The position numbers and the translations under genes are program-made. From Pseudomonadota bacterium (GTDB taxonomy: Bacteria; Desulfobacterota; BSN033; WVXP01; G020346125), in assembly GCA_030608745.1 (NCBI GenBank), contig JAUWDQ010000021.1, positions 1 through 17,020 on the forward strand: a stretch of DNA of 17,020 nucleotides, read 5' to 3'. How positions within the stretch are numbered: position 1 is the stretch's first letter; the number at the start of each line of letters is the position of its first letter. Shown here piece by piece: positions 1-7,486 of this stretch. Under the pieces are notes generated by a model. That model saw only the letters and a program-made list of their open reading frames with translations, was not told the origin of the DNA and made no database searches.

Positions 1-1870
1 CACTATCCTCGGCCAGGATCATTTCCCTAACTGCACTAAGCCGATCCCCTTCGAAGAACATATGCTCGGTGCGGCAGAGCCCAATCCCCTCAGCTCCGAA
101 GGCTAGGGCGATCTGAGCCTGATCGGGTTTGTCGGCATTCGTGTATACCCCCAGTTTCCTGGCCTCATCGGCCCAAGACATCAACTCCGTATAGTACCCG
201 TAGATCTGGGATTCTTCGGGCCGATTGCTCCGATCGATGAGCACCTGCAGAATCTCGGAGGGCCTTGTGGGAATTCTGCCCAGGAGTACATCTCCGCTGG
301 TCCCATCGATGGAGAGATAGTCGCCTTGCTTGATAATGTGGCCGTTGACCTTCATCTCCTGCCTCTTGTAGTTGATGTCGAGTACACCGCATCCTACCAC
401 GCAGACTTTGCCCATCTGGCGGGCTACCAGAGCCGCATGGGAGGTCATTCCTCCCCGGGCAGTCAAGATCCCCTGAGCCGCGTTCATCCCTCGGATGTCC
501 TCGGGAGATGTCTCAATCCTCACCAACAGAACCTCCTCTCCCCGGACCGCCCACTCCTCTGCATCTGGAGCACTGAAGACTACCTTTCCCGTCGCCGCAC
601 CCGGACCGGCGTTCAAACCGTGGGCAATGAGATTTCCCTCGTCGACGGCGCGCTTCTTCTGTCGAGGATCAAAGACCGGCCGCAAAACCTGGTTCAGTTG
701 ATCGGGCTCCACCCGCAAAAGGGCCTCCTCCTTGGTAATAAATCCCTCATGCACCATATCTACGGCTATCCTCAAGGCGGCCAACCCGGTGCGCTTTCCG
801 ACCCGGGTCTGGAGCAGCCATAGCTTTCCCTGCTGGATGGTGAACTCGATATCCTGCATATCCCGGTAGTGGTGATCGAGCTTCGTGCGGATTTCCTCCA
901 GTTGCTGATAGACCTCAGGCATCTCCTCTTCCAGGGAGGGGATATCCCTGGTACCCTTCTGTCGTCTGTTGATCGGTTGAGGGGTGCGGATCCCGGCAAC
1001 CACATCTTCTCCCTGGGCGTTCAATAGGTATTCGCCATAAAATACATTTTCTCCGCTGGCAGGATCCCTGGTAAAGGCTACTCCCGTGCCCGATGTTTTC
1101 CCCATGTTGCCAAAGACCATGACCTGGACATTCACGGCGGTTCCCAGGTCATCCGGGATGGCGTTGAACTCCCGATAGGCAATGGCCCGGGGGTTGTCCC
1201 AGGAGCGGATGACCGCTCCGATGGCCCCCCATAGCTGCTCCTTAGGATCTTCGGGAAAGTCAACTCCGAGTCTCTTCTCTATTTCCTCCTTGGATTCATG
1301 AACGAGTTCCTTCAGATCCCGAACGCTCAGTTCATGATCATAGCTGACACCTCTGGCCTCTTTTTTGGCATCCAGGATCACCTCAAAGGGATCTAGCTCA
1401 TCCTTCTCTTGAGGTTTGAGACCTAAAACAACATCGCCATACATGGCCATAAACCGACGATAGCAGTCATACACAAACCGCTCATCCCCCGTGCGCTTCG
1501 CCAACCCCTGCACCGTATCGTCGTTCAGGCCAAGATTCAGTATGGTGTCCATCATACCGGGCATGCTTACAGCGCCACCGGACCGCACCGAGAGCAACAG
1601 AGGGTTTTCGGGGCCGCCGAACTTGGCCTGCATGACCTTTTCCACATTGGAAAGAGTGGCCTCTACCTCCTGCTTTAGCTCAGGCGGATACGTCTTATCA
1701 TGGTTATAGTAGTAACGACAGACCTCCGTGGAAATGGTAAAACCGGGGGGAACAGTGATACCCAAGTTGGTCATCTCTGCCAGATTGGCACCTTTGCCCC
1801 CCAACAATTCTTTCATCTGGGCGTTTCCATCTGCCTCTCCTTCACCGAAGAAATACGCATACTTAGGCAT
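1..1870 (-). CDS. ppdK: Pyruvate, phosphate dikinase (C-terminus truncated by window edge)
   Basis: PpdK interconverts pyruvate + ATP + phosphate and PEP + AMP + pyrophosphate in the cytoplasm; in anaerobes it can serve PEP synthesis or PPi-using glycolysis. The visible 623 codons run unbroken from an ATG preceded by GTGGAGG. The N-terminal nucleotide-binding domain shows GGKGANLAEM (residues 24-33), then PVPPGFTIS and the SVRSG...SMPGMMDT segment. The swivelling phosphohistidine domain shows GGMTSHAALVARQMGK with the catalytic His at residue 478. The visible end (AEGIGLCRTEHMFF) is the start of the PEP/pyruvate-binding barrel. The family is usually about 870-910 residues, so roughly a quarter is missing only because the window ends. 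The start lies 36 nt after glyS, suggesting cotranscription with glyQS. PEP synthase is the nearest alternative, but the SMPGMMDT segment and domain spacing fit PPDK. Confidence 0.97.
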   Translation of the reverse strand, partial: MPKYAYFFGEGEADGNAQMKELLGGKGANLAEMTNLGITVPPGFTISTEVCRYYYNHDKTYPPELKQEVEATLSNVEKVMQAKFGGPENPLLLSVRSGGAVSMPGMMDTILNLGLNDDTVQGLAKRTGDERFVYDCYRRFMAMYGDVVLGLKPQEKDELDPFEVILDAKKEARGVSYDHELSVRDLKELVHESKEEIEKRLGVDFPEDPKEQLWGAIGAVIRSWDNPRAIAYREFNAIPDDLGTAVNVQVMVFGNMGKTSGTGVAFTRDPASGENVFYGEYLLNAQGEDVVAGIRTPQPINRRQKGTRDIPSLEEEMPEVYQQLEEIRTKLDHHYRDMQDIEFTIQQGKLWLLQTRVGKRTGLAALRIAVDMVHEGFITKEEALLRVEPDQLNQVLRPVFDPRQKKRAVDEGNLIAHGLNAGPGAATGKVVFSAPDAEEWAVRGEEVLLVRIETSPEDIRGMNAAQGILTARGGMTSHAALVARQMGKVCVVGCGVLDINYKRQEMKVNGHIIKQGDYLSIDGTSGDVLLGRIPTRPSEILQVLIDRSNRPEESQIYGYYTELMSWADEARKLGVYTNADKPDQAQIALAFGAEGIGLCRTEHMFFEGDRLSAVREMILAEDS

Positions 1871-1906
1871 CTTATCTACCTCCACTCTCACTTGGGAATC
1901 TTTATG

Positions 1907-3988
1907 TTAACCGACATCTACAACCCTCACACGGGAAAAATCAGCTACCTGGGAGAAGAGCCCGTGGATCTTTCCAAGTAAGGACAATCGGTTGCCACGC
2001 AACCTTTTATCCTCAGCCATAACCAAAACATGGTCAAAAAACTCATCCACCGGCACACGAAGCCTGGCTAGGGCTCCTATCACCCCCTCGTAATCTCCAT
2101 TCTTCATCAACGATGTAAACCTTTCCTTCATTGAAAGATACCGTTCGTGGAGTCTGTTCTCTTGCGGTGTCTCAAAAAGGGCGGGATCTGTCTTCAGGTC
2201 GTAATCCACTCCTTTTAATATGTTGGCCACTCGCTTAAAGACAACGGCCAGGGGCTCAAACTCGGGTTTCCCCTTGAATTTGGCCAAAGCCTCCACCCGG
2301 GCGTGGGCATCCTGCAAATCATCTGCCTGGACAGCCAGCACGGCCTCCACTAAGTCACCAGGATACCCTTTGGAGATCAACAGGTTGACGAGCCGCCCTC
2401 GAAAAAAGGCCAGGACATCGGCCTCGATCTCCTCGTGAGAGCGCTCTATTTTCCCCTTCAGAAGTTCCACGGCCATTCGGATCAGCTCGCTCAGCGAAAT
2501 GGGATAACCCTTGCCCAAGATGATATGAATGATCCCCAAGGCCTGGCGCCTCAGGGCAAAGGGATCTCCTGCGCCCGTGGGCATCAATCCAATACCGAAA
2601 CATCCCACAATGGTATCCAATTTATCCCCGATACTGATGAAATCCCCAACGGGGCCGGACGGTAAGCGATCGCCAGCAAAAGCGGGAAGATAATGCTCAG
2701 AGATGGCAATCGCCACTTCCTCGTCTTCCCCTGAAATGATGGCGTACTCTCTTCCCACCACGCCTTGAAGGGTGGGGAATTCTCCCACCATACCGGTAAC
2801 GAGATCGGCTTTGCAAAGCATCGCTGCCCTTTCAACCTTTCCCTCTAAATCAGGTCGAAATTTGCGGGCAAGGGAGAGGGCCAATTCCTTAAACCGGAGG
2901 ACTTTCTCATAAGAGGACCCCAATTGAGCTTGAAATATCACCCCCTTCAATGCCTCCACCTTCCGATCCAGGGGTTCCTTTGTGTCCTCCTCGAAGAAGA
3001 ATTTTGCGTCGGAAAGCCTGGCCTTGAGAACCCTTTCATTTCCCCTCCTCACCGTTTCCATATCCGGTGGTCGGGTATTGCATATGCTCACGAAATAGGG
3101 CATGAGGCCACCCCTCTCATCTACTATTGGGAAATACCTCTGATGCTCCTGCATGGCGTTTATCACAACCTCCCTGGGGAGGCCTAAAAACTCCCTTTCA
3201 AAATTCCCCACAATGGCAGTGGGATACTCCACCAGATAGGTGACCTCCTCTAGGAGATCCCGATTGCTCAATACCGTTCCTGACACCTCCTTCGCGGCTT
3301 TGGCAATCCCCTCCGCGATCATCTTTCTCCTCTCTTGAGGATCTACAATAACAAAGGCACATTTGATTTGCCTCTCATAGGTTTGGAAGTCCCGTACCTC
3401 GAAGGCTTGGGGGGCCATAAAGCGGTGACCATAAGAGCAATTTCCACTTTCGATGCCCCCAAATGTGAAGGGAATAACCTCTCCATCGAATAAGGCCAAA
3501 ATCCAATGAATGGGGCGGGCGAACCTGATCTTAACGGTGCTCCAGCGCATCGATTTGGGAAATGAAATGGAGCTGATCACCTTTGGCAATATCTCAGCCA
3601 GAAGGGAGGATGATGGCTTTCCCTCCTCCTTTCTTACGGCGCAGAGGTATTCTCCCTTATCCCCTTTGACGGTAACTAAGTTCTCTACCCGTAGGCCCTG
3701 TCCTTTGGCAAACCCCAGAGCCGCCTTGGTTGGTTTTCCCCTGTCGTCAAAGGCCATGTGTATAGGGGGGCCTAGCTTTTCCCTTTTCATGTCTTCCTGC
3801 TTTTCGGCGATATCTTCGACCAAAAGGGTCAGCCTCCGGGGAGTTCCCAGTGTTTTGACCTCCCCGTGGGCAATTCTGTTGGCGTCCAGTTCATTCCGAA
3901 TCAGGAGGGTTATCTCTTTCAAAGCGTGTAAAACGAATCCAGCCGGGATCTCCTCAGCTCCGATTTCCAAAAGCAATTCCTTTCCCAT
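1907..3988 (-). CDS. glyS: Glycyl-tRNA synthetase, beta subunit
   Basis: This is the large subunit of the bacterial alpha2-beta2 class II glycyl-tRNA synthetase; it carries much of the tRNA recognition while the alpha subunit holds the aminoacylation site. The 693-residue product has the usual length and the typical N-terminus MGKELLLEIGAEEIPAGF. Further family segments are SFPKSMRW, RFARPIHWILALFDGEVIPF, VEYPTAIVGNF and QEHQRYFPI. The C-terminal third (about 580-680) has the helical DALR-type anticodon-binding character, including RVANILKG and FFDHVLVMAED. GGAGGGAGA directly before the ATG supports the start. It follows glyQ by 56 nt and precedes ppdK by 36 nt, so the three are probably one operon. 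No frame break is seen. Confidence 0.98.
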   Translation of the reverse strand: MGKELLLEIGAEEIPAGFVLHALKEITLLIRNELDANRIAHGEVKTLGTPRRLTLLVEDIAEKQEDMKREKLGPPIHMAFDDRGKPTKAALGFAKGQGLRVENLVTVKGDKGEYLCAVRKEEGKPSSSLLAEILPKVISSISFPKSMRWSTVKIRFARPIHWILALFDGEVIPFTFGGIESGNCSYGHRFMAPQAFEVRDFQTYERQIKCAFVIVDPQERRKMIAEGIAKAAKEVSGTVLSNRDLLEEVTYLVEYPTAIVGNFEREFLGLPREVVINAMQEHQRYFPIVDERGGLMPYFVSICNTRPPDMETVRRGNERVLKARLSDAKFFFEEDTKEPLDRKVEALKGVIFQAQLGSSYEKVLRFKELALSLARKFRPDLEGKVERAAMLCKADLVTGMVGEFPTLQGVVGREYAIISGEDEEVAIAISEHYLPAFAGDRLPSGPVGDFISIGDKLDTIVGCFGIGLMPTGAGDPFALRRQALGIIHIILGKGYPISLSELIRMAVELLKGKIERSHEEIEADVLAFFRGRLVNLLISKGYPGDLVEAVLAVQADDLQDAHARVEALAKFKGKPEFEPLAVVFKRVANILKGVDYDLKTDPALFETPQENRLHERYLSMKERFTSLMKNGDYEGVIGALARLRVPVDEFFDHVLVMAEDKRLRGNRLSLLGKIHGLFSQVADFSRVRVVDVG

Positions 3989-4044
3989 TCTCCCTCCAAA
4001 GGATCAAGTCGGCTGTCCCAGAACCCCATTAAAGGGTGCGATGG

Positions 4045-4923
4045 TTATCGCTCTTGAGGCTTCAACAGGGGAAATCCCATCTTTTCCCTCTGGCTCAGAT
4101 AATCAGACGCACACGCCCTGGCGAGATCTCTGACCCTATGAATGAATCCTGTTCTTTCCGTGACGCTGATAGCGCCTCTCGCATCGAGGATATTAAAGGT
4201 ATGAGAACATTTTAAACAGTAGTCGTAGGCGGGAAAGATAAGACCTTCGTCGATGAGCCGTTTGCATTCCCCCTCGTACATCTCAAAGAGTCGAAGGAGC
4301 ATCTGAACATCCGCCTTCTCGAAATTATAGGTCGAATATTCCCATTCCCTTCTGTGGTAAATATCTCCGTATGTAATGCCCTCCGTCCATTTCAGATCGT
4401 AGACATCATCGATCTCCTGAAGGTACATGGCGATGCGTTCCATTCCATAAGTCAATTCAACGGGGATGGGATCGAGCTTAAACCCGCCCGCCTCCTGGAG
4501 GTAGGTAAATTGGGTAATCTCCATGCCGTCAAGCCACACTTCCCACCCAAGGCCCCATGCACCGAGGGTAGGAGATTCCCAATCGTCCTCCACAAAACGA
4601 ATATCGTGGGCTAAGGGATCGATGCCGAAGCTCCTCAGACTATCGAGGTAAATTTCTTGCACATCGATTGGGGAAGGTTTCAAAATGACTTGATATTGGG
4701 TGTGCTGTTCGAGGCGATTGGGATTCTCCCCATACCGCCCATCCGTTGGACGTCGGGAGGGCTCTATATAGCCTACCTCCCATGGTTCAGGGCCCAATAC
4801 CCTGAGAAAGGTTGCGGGATTCATCGTTCCTGCTCCCACCTCGGTATTATACGGCTGCTGTATGAGACAGCCCCGACAAGCCCAGAATGTCTCGAGGGCC
4901 AAGATCATCTCCTGAAATGTCAT
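4045..4923 (-). CDS. glyQ: Glycyl-tRNA synthetase, alpha subunit
   Basis: This is the catalytic subunit of alpha2-beta2 glycyl-tRNA synthetase, which activates glycine with ATP and charges tRNA-Gly with GlyS. The near-invariant family segments are present: MTFQEMILALETFW, GCLIQQPYNTEVGAGTMNP, YIEPSRRPTDGRYGENPNR, GWEVWLDGMEITQFTYLQ and ILDARGAISVTER. I place the start at the ATG at 4923, giving 292 residues, because GGAGG stands 7 nt ahead of it and because MTFQE is where the conserved family sequence begins. An in-frame ATG at 4953 would add ten residues but has no comparable ribosome binding site. glyS starts 56 nt downstream of the stop. No T-box leader features were found upstream; instead an inverted-repeat element occupies the presumed 5' leader. 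Confidence 0.97.
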   Translation of the reverse strand: MTFQEMILALETFWACRGCLIQQPYNTEVGAGTMNPATFLRVLGPEPWEVGYIEPSRRPTDGRYGENPNRLEQHTQYQVILKPSPIDVQEIYLDSLRSFGIDPLAHDIRFVEDDWESPTLGAWGLGWEVWLDGMEITQFTYLQEAGGFKLDPIPVELTYGMERIAMYLQEIDDVYDLKWTEGITYGDIYHRREWEYSTYNFEKADVQMLLRLFEMYEGECKRLIDEGLIFPAYDYCLKCSHTFNILDARGAISVTERTGFIHRVRDLARACASDYLSQREKMGFPLLKPQER

Positions 4924-4930
4924 CAATTCG

Positions 4931-4935
4931 CCTCC
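4931..4935 (-). promoter_or_regulatory. Shine-Dalgarno sequence that decides the glyQ start
   Basis: GGAGG on the minus strand lies 7 nt before the ATG at 4923. It lies inside the ten-codon extension that would be translated from the upstream ATG at 4953, and it favours the shorter protein. Confidence 0.7.
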
Positions 4936-4969
4936 GGTTGTCTGTTCTTCCATTAAGATCTCTTAGAAA

Positions 4970-5143
4970 CTGGAAAAAGAAGCTCTGAGCGCGAATTAAT
5001 ATTTTTTCGTTAACCATTCTTAGTGAAGCGGAACGGCCGCAAACTCAATGTTTGAGCCTGAAAGGCGAGTTTTGAGGTTGCAGTGAAGCGAACTCTATAA
5101 TGGCCGAAAAAATATTTTGAGTGGCGAAGAGCGACTTTTTCAG
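4970..5143. repeat. MITE/REP-like inverted-repeat element in the glyQ leader
   Basis: The two ends form a long imperfect inverted repeat of roughly 45-49 nt per arm. Within it AATATTTTTTCG (4998-5009) is matched exactly by CGAAAAAATATT (5105-5116), and CCATT (5014-5018) by AATGG (5099-5103). The outer arms are similar (CTGGAAAAAG... against CTGAAAAAG...). Inside, GCAAACTCAA and TTGAGGTTGC pair with one mismatch around GGC/GCC, forming a central hairpin. AGTGAAGCG occurs twice, 60 nt apart (5022-5030 and 5082-5090). There is no transposase, so this is a non-autonomous element or repetitive extragenic palindrome. Whether it has copies elsewhere cannot be seen in this window. Confidence 0.6.
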
Positions 5144-5152
5144 AAACCTCCC

Positions 5153-5197
5153 ATTATAAAATTGAAATTCATTACCATGTTACCATATCCCTGTCAA
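5153..5197 (-). promoter_or_regulatory. Possible sigma-70 promoter region for glyQ-glyS-ppdK
   Basis: On the minus strand a perfect TTGACA (5197-5192) and a perfect TATAAT (5158-5153) both occur, but they are 33 nt apart, too far to act as one pair. TATAAT could use a weaker -35 (GTAACA, 19 nt upstream), or TTGACA a weaker -10. The position about 230 nt before glyQ, the only AT-rich hexamers of this quality in the gap, and the upstream terminator at 5782-5813 make a promoter here likely, but its exact elements are uncertain. Confidence 0.35.
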
Positions 5198-5210
5198 GAT
5201 GCCATGGTAA
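5172..5210. promoter_or_regulatory. Dyad TTACCATG...CATGGTAA spanning the promoter-like region
   Basis: An exact 8-bp inverted repeat (5172-5179 and 5203-5210) with a 23-nt centre encloses the minus-strand TTGACA. A related TTACCAT copy lies just inside the left arm. The arrangement resembles an operator, but no regulator can be named from this window. Confidence 0.25.
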
Positions 5211-5423
5211 AATGGACCATAAGGGATGAACTCTCGGGATTTCATTGCTTCCTCTGCGGTGAAGGTGCCCATTCAGGTAAACCAATATCGAAAAAGACCT
5301 GGGGTTTCCTAATTTTCTATGGAACACCGTTGTCCATGATCGTAATTTGCTGAAGAAGTGGGGTATCCTTCGAGGGTAATTTTTTGCATGATTGACTTAT
5401 GGTATCCGCATCGAATACATCAC

Positions 5424-5696
5424 ATGGAATGTTGGAATACTGGAATGATGGGTTCATGGATAGGTATTACCCTGATAGAGGTTGGAGGAGCGTCCGCCTG
5501 CAGCGGACTTGAGGCTGAAGGCCAAGAATCCTTTGCCTCGTGCCTCAGGTCCTTCGTTCCTCAGGATAAACTCAGCGATCCTTAAGCTTGCCCCGTGGAG
5601 TGGCGGAAAGCCTACTCCACAGGGCGAGCGCTCCTGAACTAAAAGTAATGCTTTTTCGTTTTTGATACCCAATATTCCACCATTCCAACATTCCAT
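5424..5696. repeat. Second repeat element with ATTCC-rich terminal inverted repeats
   Basis: ATGGAATGTTGGAAT (5424-5438) is repeated exactly in inverse at 5682-5696. The similarity extends inward to 29 bp with four mismatches (5424-5452 against 5668-5696). Outside the right arm further ATTCC-type units follow to about 5715. The interior holds two stable hairpins: a GTCCGC/GCGGAC stem at 5492-5508 and a larger one at 5590-5625. No transposase frame is present, so this is a MITE-like or extragenic repeat element. The 81-codon minus-strand open frame across it (5454-5699) looks accidental. Confidence 0.55.
5590..5625. repeat. Strong hairpin inside the second repeat element
   Basis: GCCC, GTGGAGT and GGC pair in order with GCC, ACTCCAC and GGGC around a GGAAA loop, with only one or two bulged bases. 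There is no adjoining T-run on either strand, so it is not an intrinsic terminator. It is part of the repeat element's internal structure. Confidence 0.5.
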
Positions 5697-5781
5697 CAAT
5701 CCATTATTCCAATTGGAGCCCTGAATTCCTCTATAATCAGATTGCGGAAATACCCTTCAATAAAAGTGAGGAAAATCCAGT

Positions 5782-5813
5782 AAAAAAGGCCAGGGACTCT
5801 TTTGTCCGTGGCC
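5782..5813 (-). terminator. Rho-independent terminator of the PilZ-domain gene
   Basis: A 10-bp stem with one mismatch, formed by GGCCAGGGAC (5788-5797) and GTCCGTGGCC (5804-5813), encloses a 6-nt loop. On the minus strand it is followed directly by six T (complement of 5782-5787). It lies 73 nt past the stop codon of the PilZ gene, so transcription from that gene should end here and glyQ needs its own promoter. Confidence 0.8.
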
Positions 5814-5886
5814 TCAAGATCGTTTTCCTTCTTATGAACTTGTTAATGGTATCCTTACGGTGCCAAGGCAGATTCTTCTAGCTATT

Positions 5887-6408
5887 TTACTTGCCTTGCT
5901 TCGCCTCATAAGTTTTCATTTGTTGAAATATCCTGCTTGATGCTTTATCCAAATGGTTTGATGCCGTCTGAATGGATTCGATCGCCCTTACGGTAGGACC
6001 GGTCTTTTGTCCACTCTCTCGATATTTTTTTTCGATAAAGCTCGTCCACTTACCCTCTTCTTCATGACCCATATCCTTTATGAAAACCCCCATCTTGAGC
6101 TGGTGCGGAATTTCCAACAAGGACCATCTTACCTCGCCCACTGCCAGGATCTCATCCCCTCCTAAATCAATCCCGATCTTCAAATCGTACTTCTTTTTAT
6201 CCCCCATAAGCTTGGTGGCGATGGGGATCATCTGTGGGATCCCCGAGTTCATTCTTATCCCCAGCCCCCGCATGGAGACATCCATGGTTTCCCCAGAAAA
6301 ACGGGCAATGAGCTTTCTCCGGCCCTTGATATCGATGAGACCGAAATGGACGGGAAGGTTCACATCAAGTCTGGGATGTGCTCTTTTTCCGACCCAATCT
6401 TCCTGCAT
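5887..6408 (-). CDS. PilZ-domain protein, predicted c-di-GMP receptor
   Basis: A 173-residue soluble protein with the two PilZ ligand signatures: RxxxR as RAHPR (residues 9-13) and the D/NxSxxG motif as DVSMRG (43-48). The following beta-rich stretch contains GEVRWS (about 91-96) and the late-PilZ segment KMGVFIKD. PilZ domains bind cyclic di-GMP and pass the signal to motility, polysaccharide or secretion machinery; the target of this one cannot be told. About 45 C-terminal residues after the domain look helical and amphipathic (ESIQTASNHLDKASSRIF), perhaps an interaction tail. AAGGAT nine nucleotides before the ATG supports the start. It is monocistronic: 312 nt follow recO, and a terminator stands downstream. 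Its position splits recO from glyQS-ppdK, which suggests insertion into an older arrangement. Confidence 0.85.
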   Translation of the reverse strand: MQEDWVGKRAHPRLDVNLPVHFGLIDIKGRRKLIARFSGETMDVSMRGLGIRMNSGIPQMIPIATKLMGDKKKYDLKIGIDLGGDEILAVGEVRWSLLEIPHQLKMGVFIKDMGHEEEGKWTSFIEKKYRESGQKTGPTVRAIESIQTASNHLDKASSRIFQQMKTYEAKQGK

Positions 6409-6720
6409 GTTCGTTATCCTTATGTACTCCCATGAACATTTAGATCAAAAAGCATGCCAAAAGTGAAAATAGACGACTGTAGGCGATTGAAGTCGCCAGG
6501 TCCACCATTATTCCCATGGAATAGATAATTTTGGATAAAAAAGTCCCTCTTTTGACAAGGCGATCTACGGAGATTTATACAATCCACAGTATGAAATGGT
6601 ATTTTTTGCACATGCTCTGAAAAAATTTCACATGCAGCAATGAAATTACATGATGAGAGCGATTAGGCTAAGGGCAGGCAAAATCGGTGAACTGCTGAAG
6701 GTAATCATACCGGAGATGAA
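6409..6720. other. Gene-free interval between recO and the PilZ gene
   Basis: 312 nt without a convincing gene; a 63-codon minus-strand frame (6420-6611) has no recognisable features. It holds two CACATGC copies 20 nt apart (6609-6615 and 6629-6635), a small GGCGA/TCGCC hairpin (6482-6497), and a plus-strand promoter-like pair (6552-6581). No clear terminator for recO and no convincing minus-strand promoter for the PilZ gene was found, although one must lie here if that gene is transcribed independently. Confidence 0.6.
6552..6581 (+). promoter_or_regulatory. Promoter-like TTGACA-18-TATACA on the plus strand
   Basis: TTGACA (6552-6557) and TATACA (6576-6581) are 18 nt apart, an acceptable sigma-70 arrangement. 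It points toward the 3' end of recO on the opposite strand, where no plus-strand gene exists. It could drive an antisense RNA or be a chance match in AT-rich spacer DNA. Confidence 0.25.
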
Positions 6721-7476
6721 CTACATACCGAGGTCTTTCAGGAATTTCTTGGACTTCAGTTCCTTATTGATATGGTACTGGATGAACTTGGAAAGAATGG
6801 TTTCGCTTTCCCAAAGGGCCTGCTTTGAGAACTTCAGTCGGTGAATTTTGGATAGGTCCATTTCCACTGCGGCTTGCAATATTTTCGCCGTTCCCGGGGA
6901 AATGACTGACAGATCATAATAACCCTGGGAGCATCTTTGGCAAAGCAATCCCCCCTGCTGGGCACTGAAATGGGCCGGTTCGCCATGCTCGAGTATTCCA
7001 TTACAGTGGAGGCATCTATCCAGCCCGGGTCGATAACCCAAGAGGGAGAGCAAACGGATTTCGAAGATTCTCAGGATTTGAGCCTCGGCTTCATCATCGC
7101 TCAGAAGGGAAAGGAAGGCCTTGAACATATCGAACAGATCCGGGTTGGCTTCCCTCTCGGGGGTCATCTCATCCACGAGTTCAACAAGATAGCATCCAAA
7201 GGCAATCTTTCGGATGTCTTCTCGTATCGCGGGGAAGGTATTGACAATATCACACCCTTCTATCCTCGCCAGCCCCGATTCCTTCTTATCGAAGAAGATC
7301 AACCTACTAAGGGTAAAGAGCTCCAGTGCATTGGAAAAACGCCGTTTGCTCCTTTTAGCCCCTTTGGCAATCCCCTTGACCTTTCCGAAATCAGAGGTGT
7401 AGAAAGCGACGATTCGGTCGGATTCCCCATAATCCAGGGTTTTAATGACGATTGCCCATGTCTTATATTGACCCAT
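6721..7476 (-). CDS. recO: DNA repair protein RecO
   Basis: RecO works with RecR (and RecF) to load RecA on SSB-coated single-stranded DNA in gap repair and can anneal strands. The 251-residue product is of normal length. The N-terminal OB-fold opens with KTWAIVIKTLDYGESDRIV and GKVKGIAKGAKRSKRRF. The helical C-terminal part carries a four-cysteine zinc site, CLHC (155-158) and CQRC (179-182), found in many but not all RecO proteins. The start lies 10 nt after the mgtE stop codon and has no good Shine-Dalgarno sequence, so translation may depend on coupling with mgtE. It appears to be the last gene of the operon that starts at cooC. Confidence 0.95.
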   Translation of the reverse strand: MGQYKTWAIVIKTLDYGESDRIVAFYTSDFGKVKGIAKGAKRSKRRFSNALELFTLSRLIFFDKKESGLARIEGCDIVNTFPAIREDIRKIAFGCYLVELVDEMTPEREANPDLFDMFKAFLSLLSDDEAEAQILRIFEIRLLSLLGYRPGLDRCLHCNGILEHGEPAHFSAQQGGLLCQRCSQGYYDLSVISPGTAKILQAAVEMDLSKIHRLKFSKQALWESETILSKFIQYHINKELKSKKFLKDLGM

Positions 7477-7486
7477 AGGGAAGGAT

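Larger units (their letters stand above)
4924..5886. other. Gene-free, repeat-rich interval between pilZ-domain gene and glyQ
   Basis: About 960 nt with no convincing gene. From the glyQ side it holds the glyQ ribosome binding site, a 174-nt inverted-repeat element (4970-5143), a promoter-like segment with a dyad (5153-5210), about 210 nt in which I see nothing (5211-5423), a 273-nt element bounded by ATTCC-rich inverted repeats (5424-5696), and the terminator of the PilZ gene (5782-5813). Short open frames here (5117-5353 and 5358-5585 plus, 5454-5699 minus) run through the repeats, lack recognisable domains and are not called. Confidence 0.75.

Noticed and set aside
326..823. 165-codon plus-strand open frame
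   Set aside because: It is antisense to ppdK, whose frame is unbroken and rich in conserved motifs.
4924..4953. Ten-residue longer GlyQ from the ATG at 4953
   Set aside because: Weak ribosome binding site; GGAGG stands before the ATG at 4923, where family conservation begins.
4954..5200. Glycine T-box riboswitch ahead of glyQ
   Set aside because: No T-box antiterminator sequence and no terminator/antiterminator pair found; the space is filled by the inverted-repeat element.
5117..5585. Two plus-strand open frames (5117-5353, 5358-5585)
   Set aside because: They begin in or run through repeat elements, show no domain, and oppose the direction of all genes here.
5454..5699. 81-codon minus-strand open frame
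   Set aside because: It spans the repeat element end to end, including its hairpins, with no domain and no credible ribosome binding site.
6420..6611. 63-codon minus-strand open frame upstream of the PilZ gene
   Set aside because: No recognisable motif, no good ribosome binding site, composition like the AT-rich spacer.
6409..6720. c-di-GMP riboswitch ahead of the PilZ gene
   Set aside because: The conserved GEMM core segments were not found on either strand.
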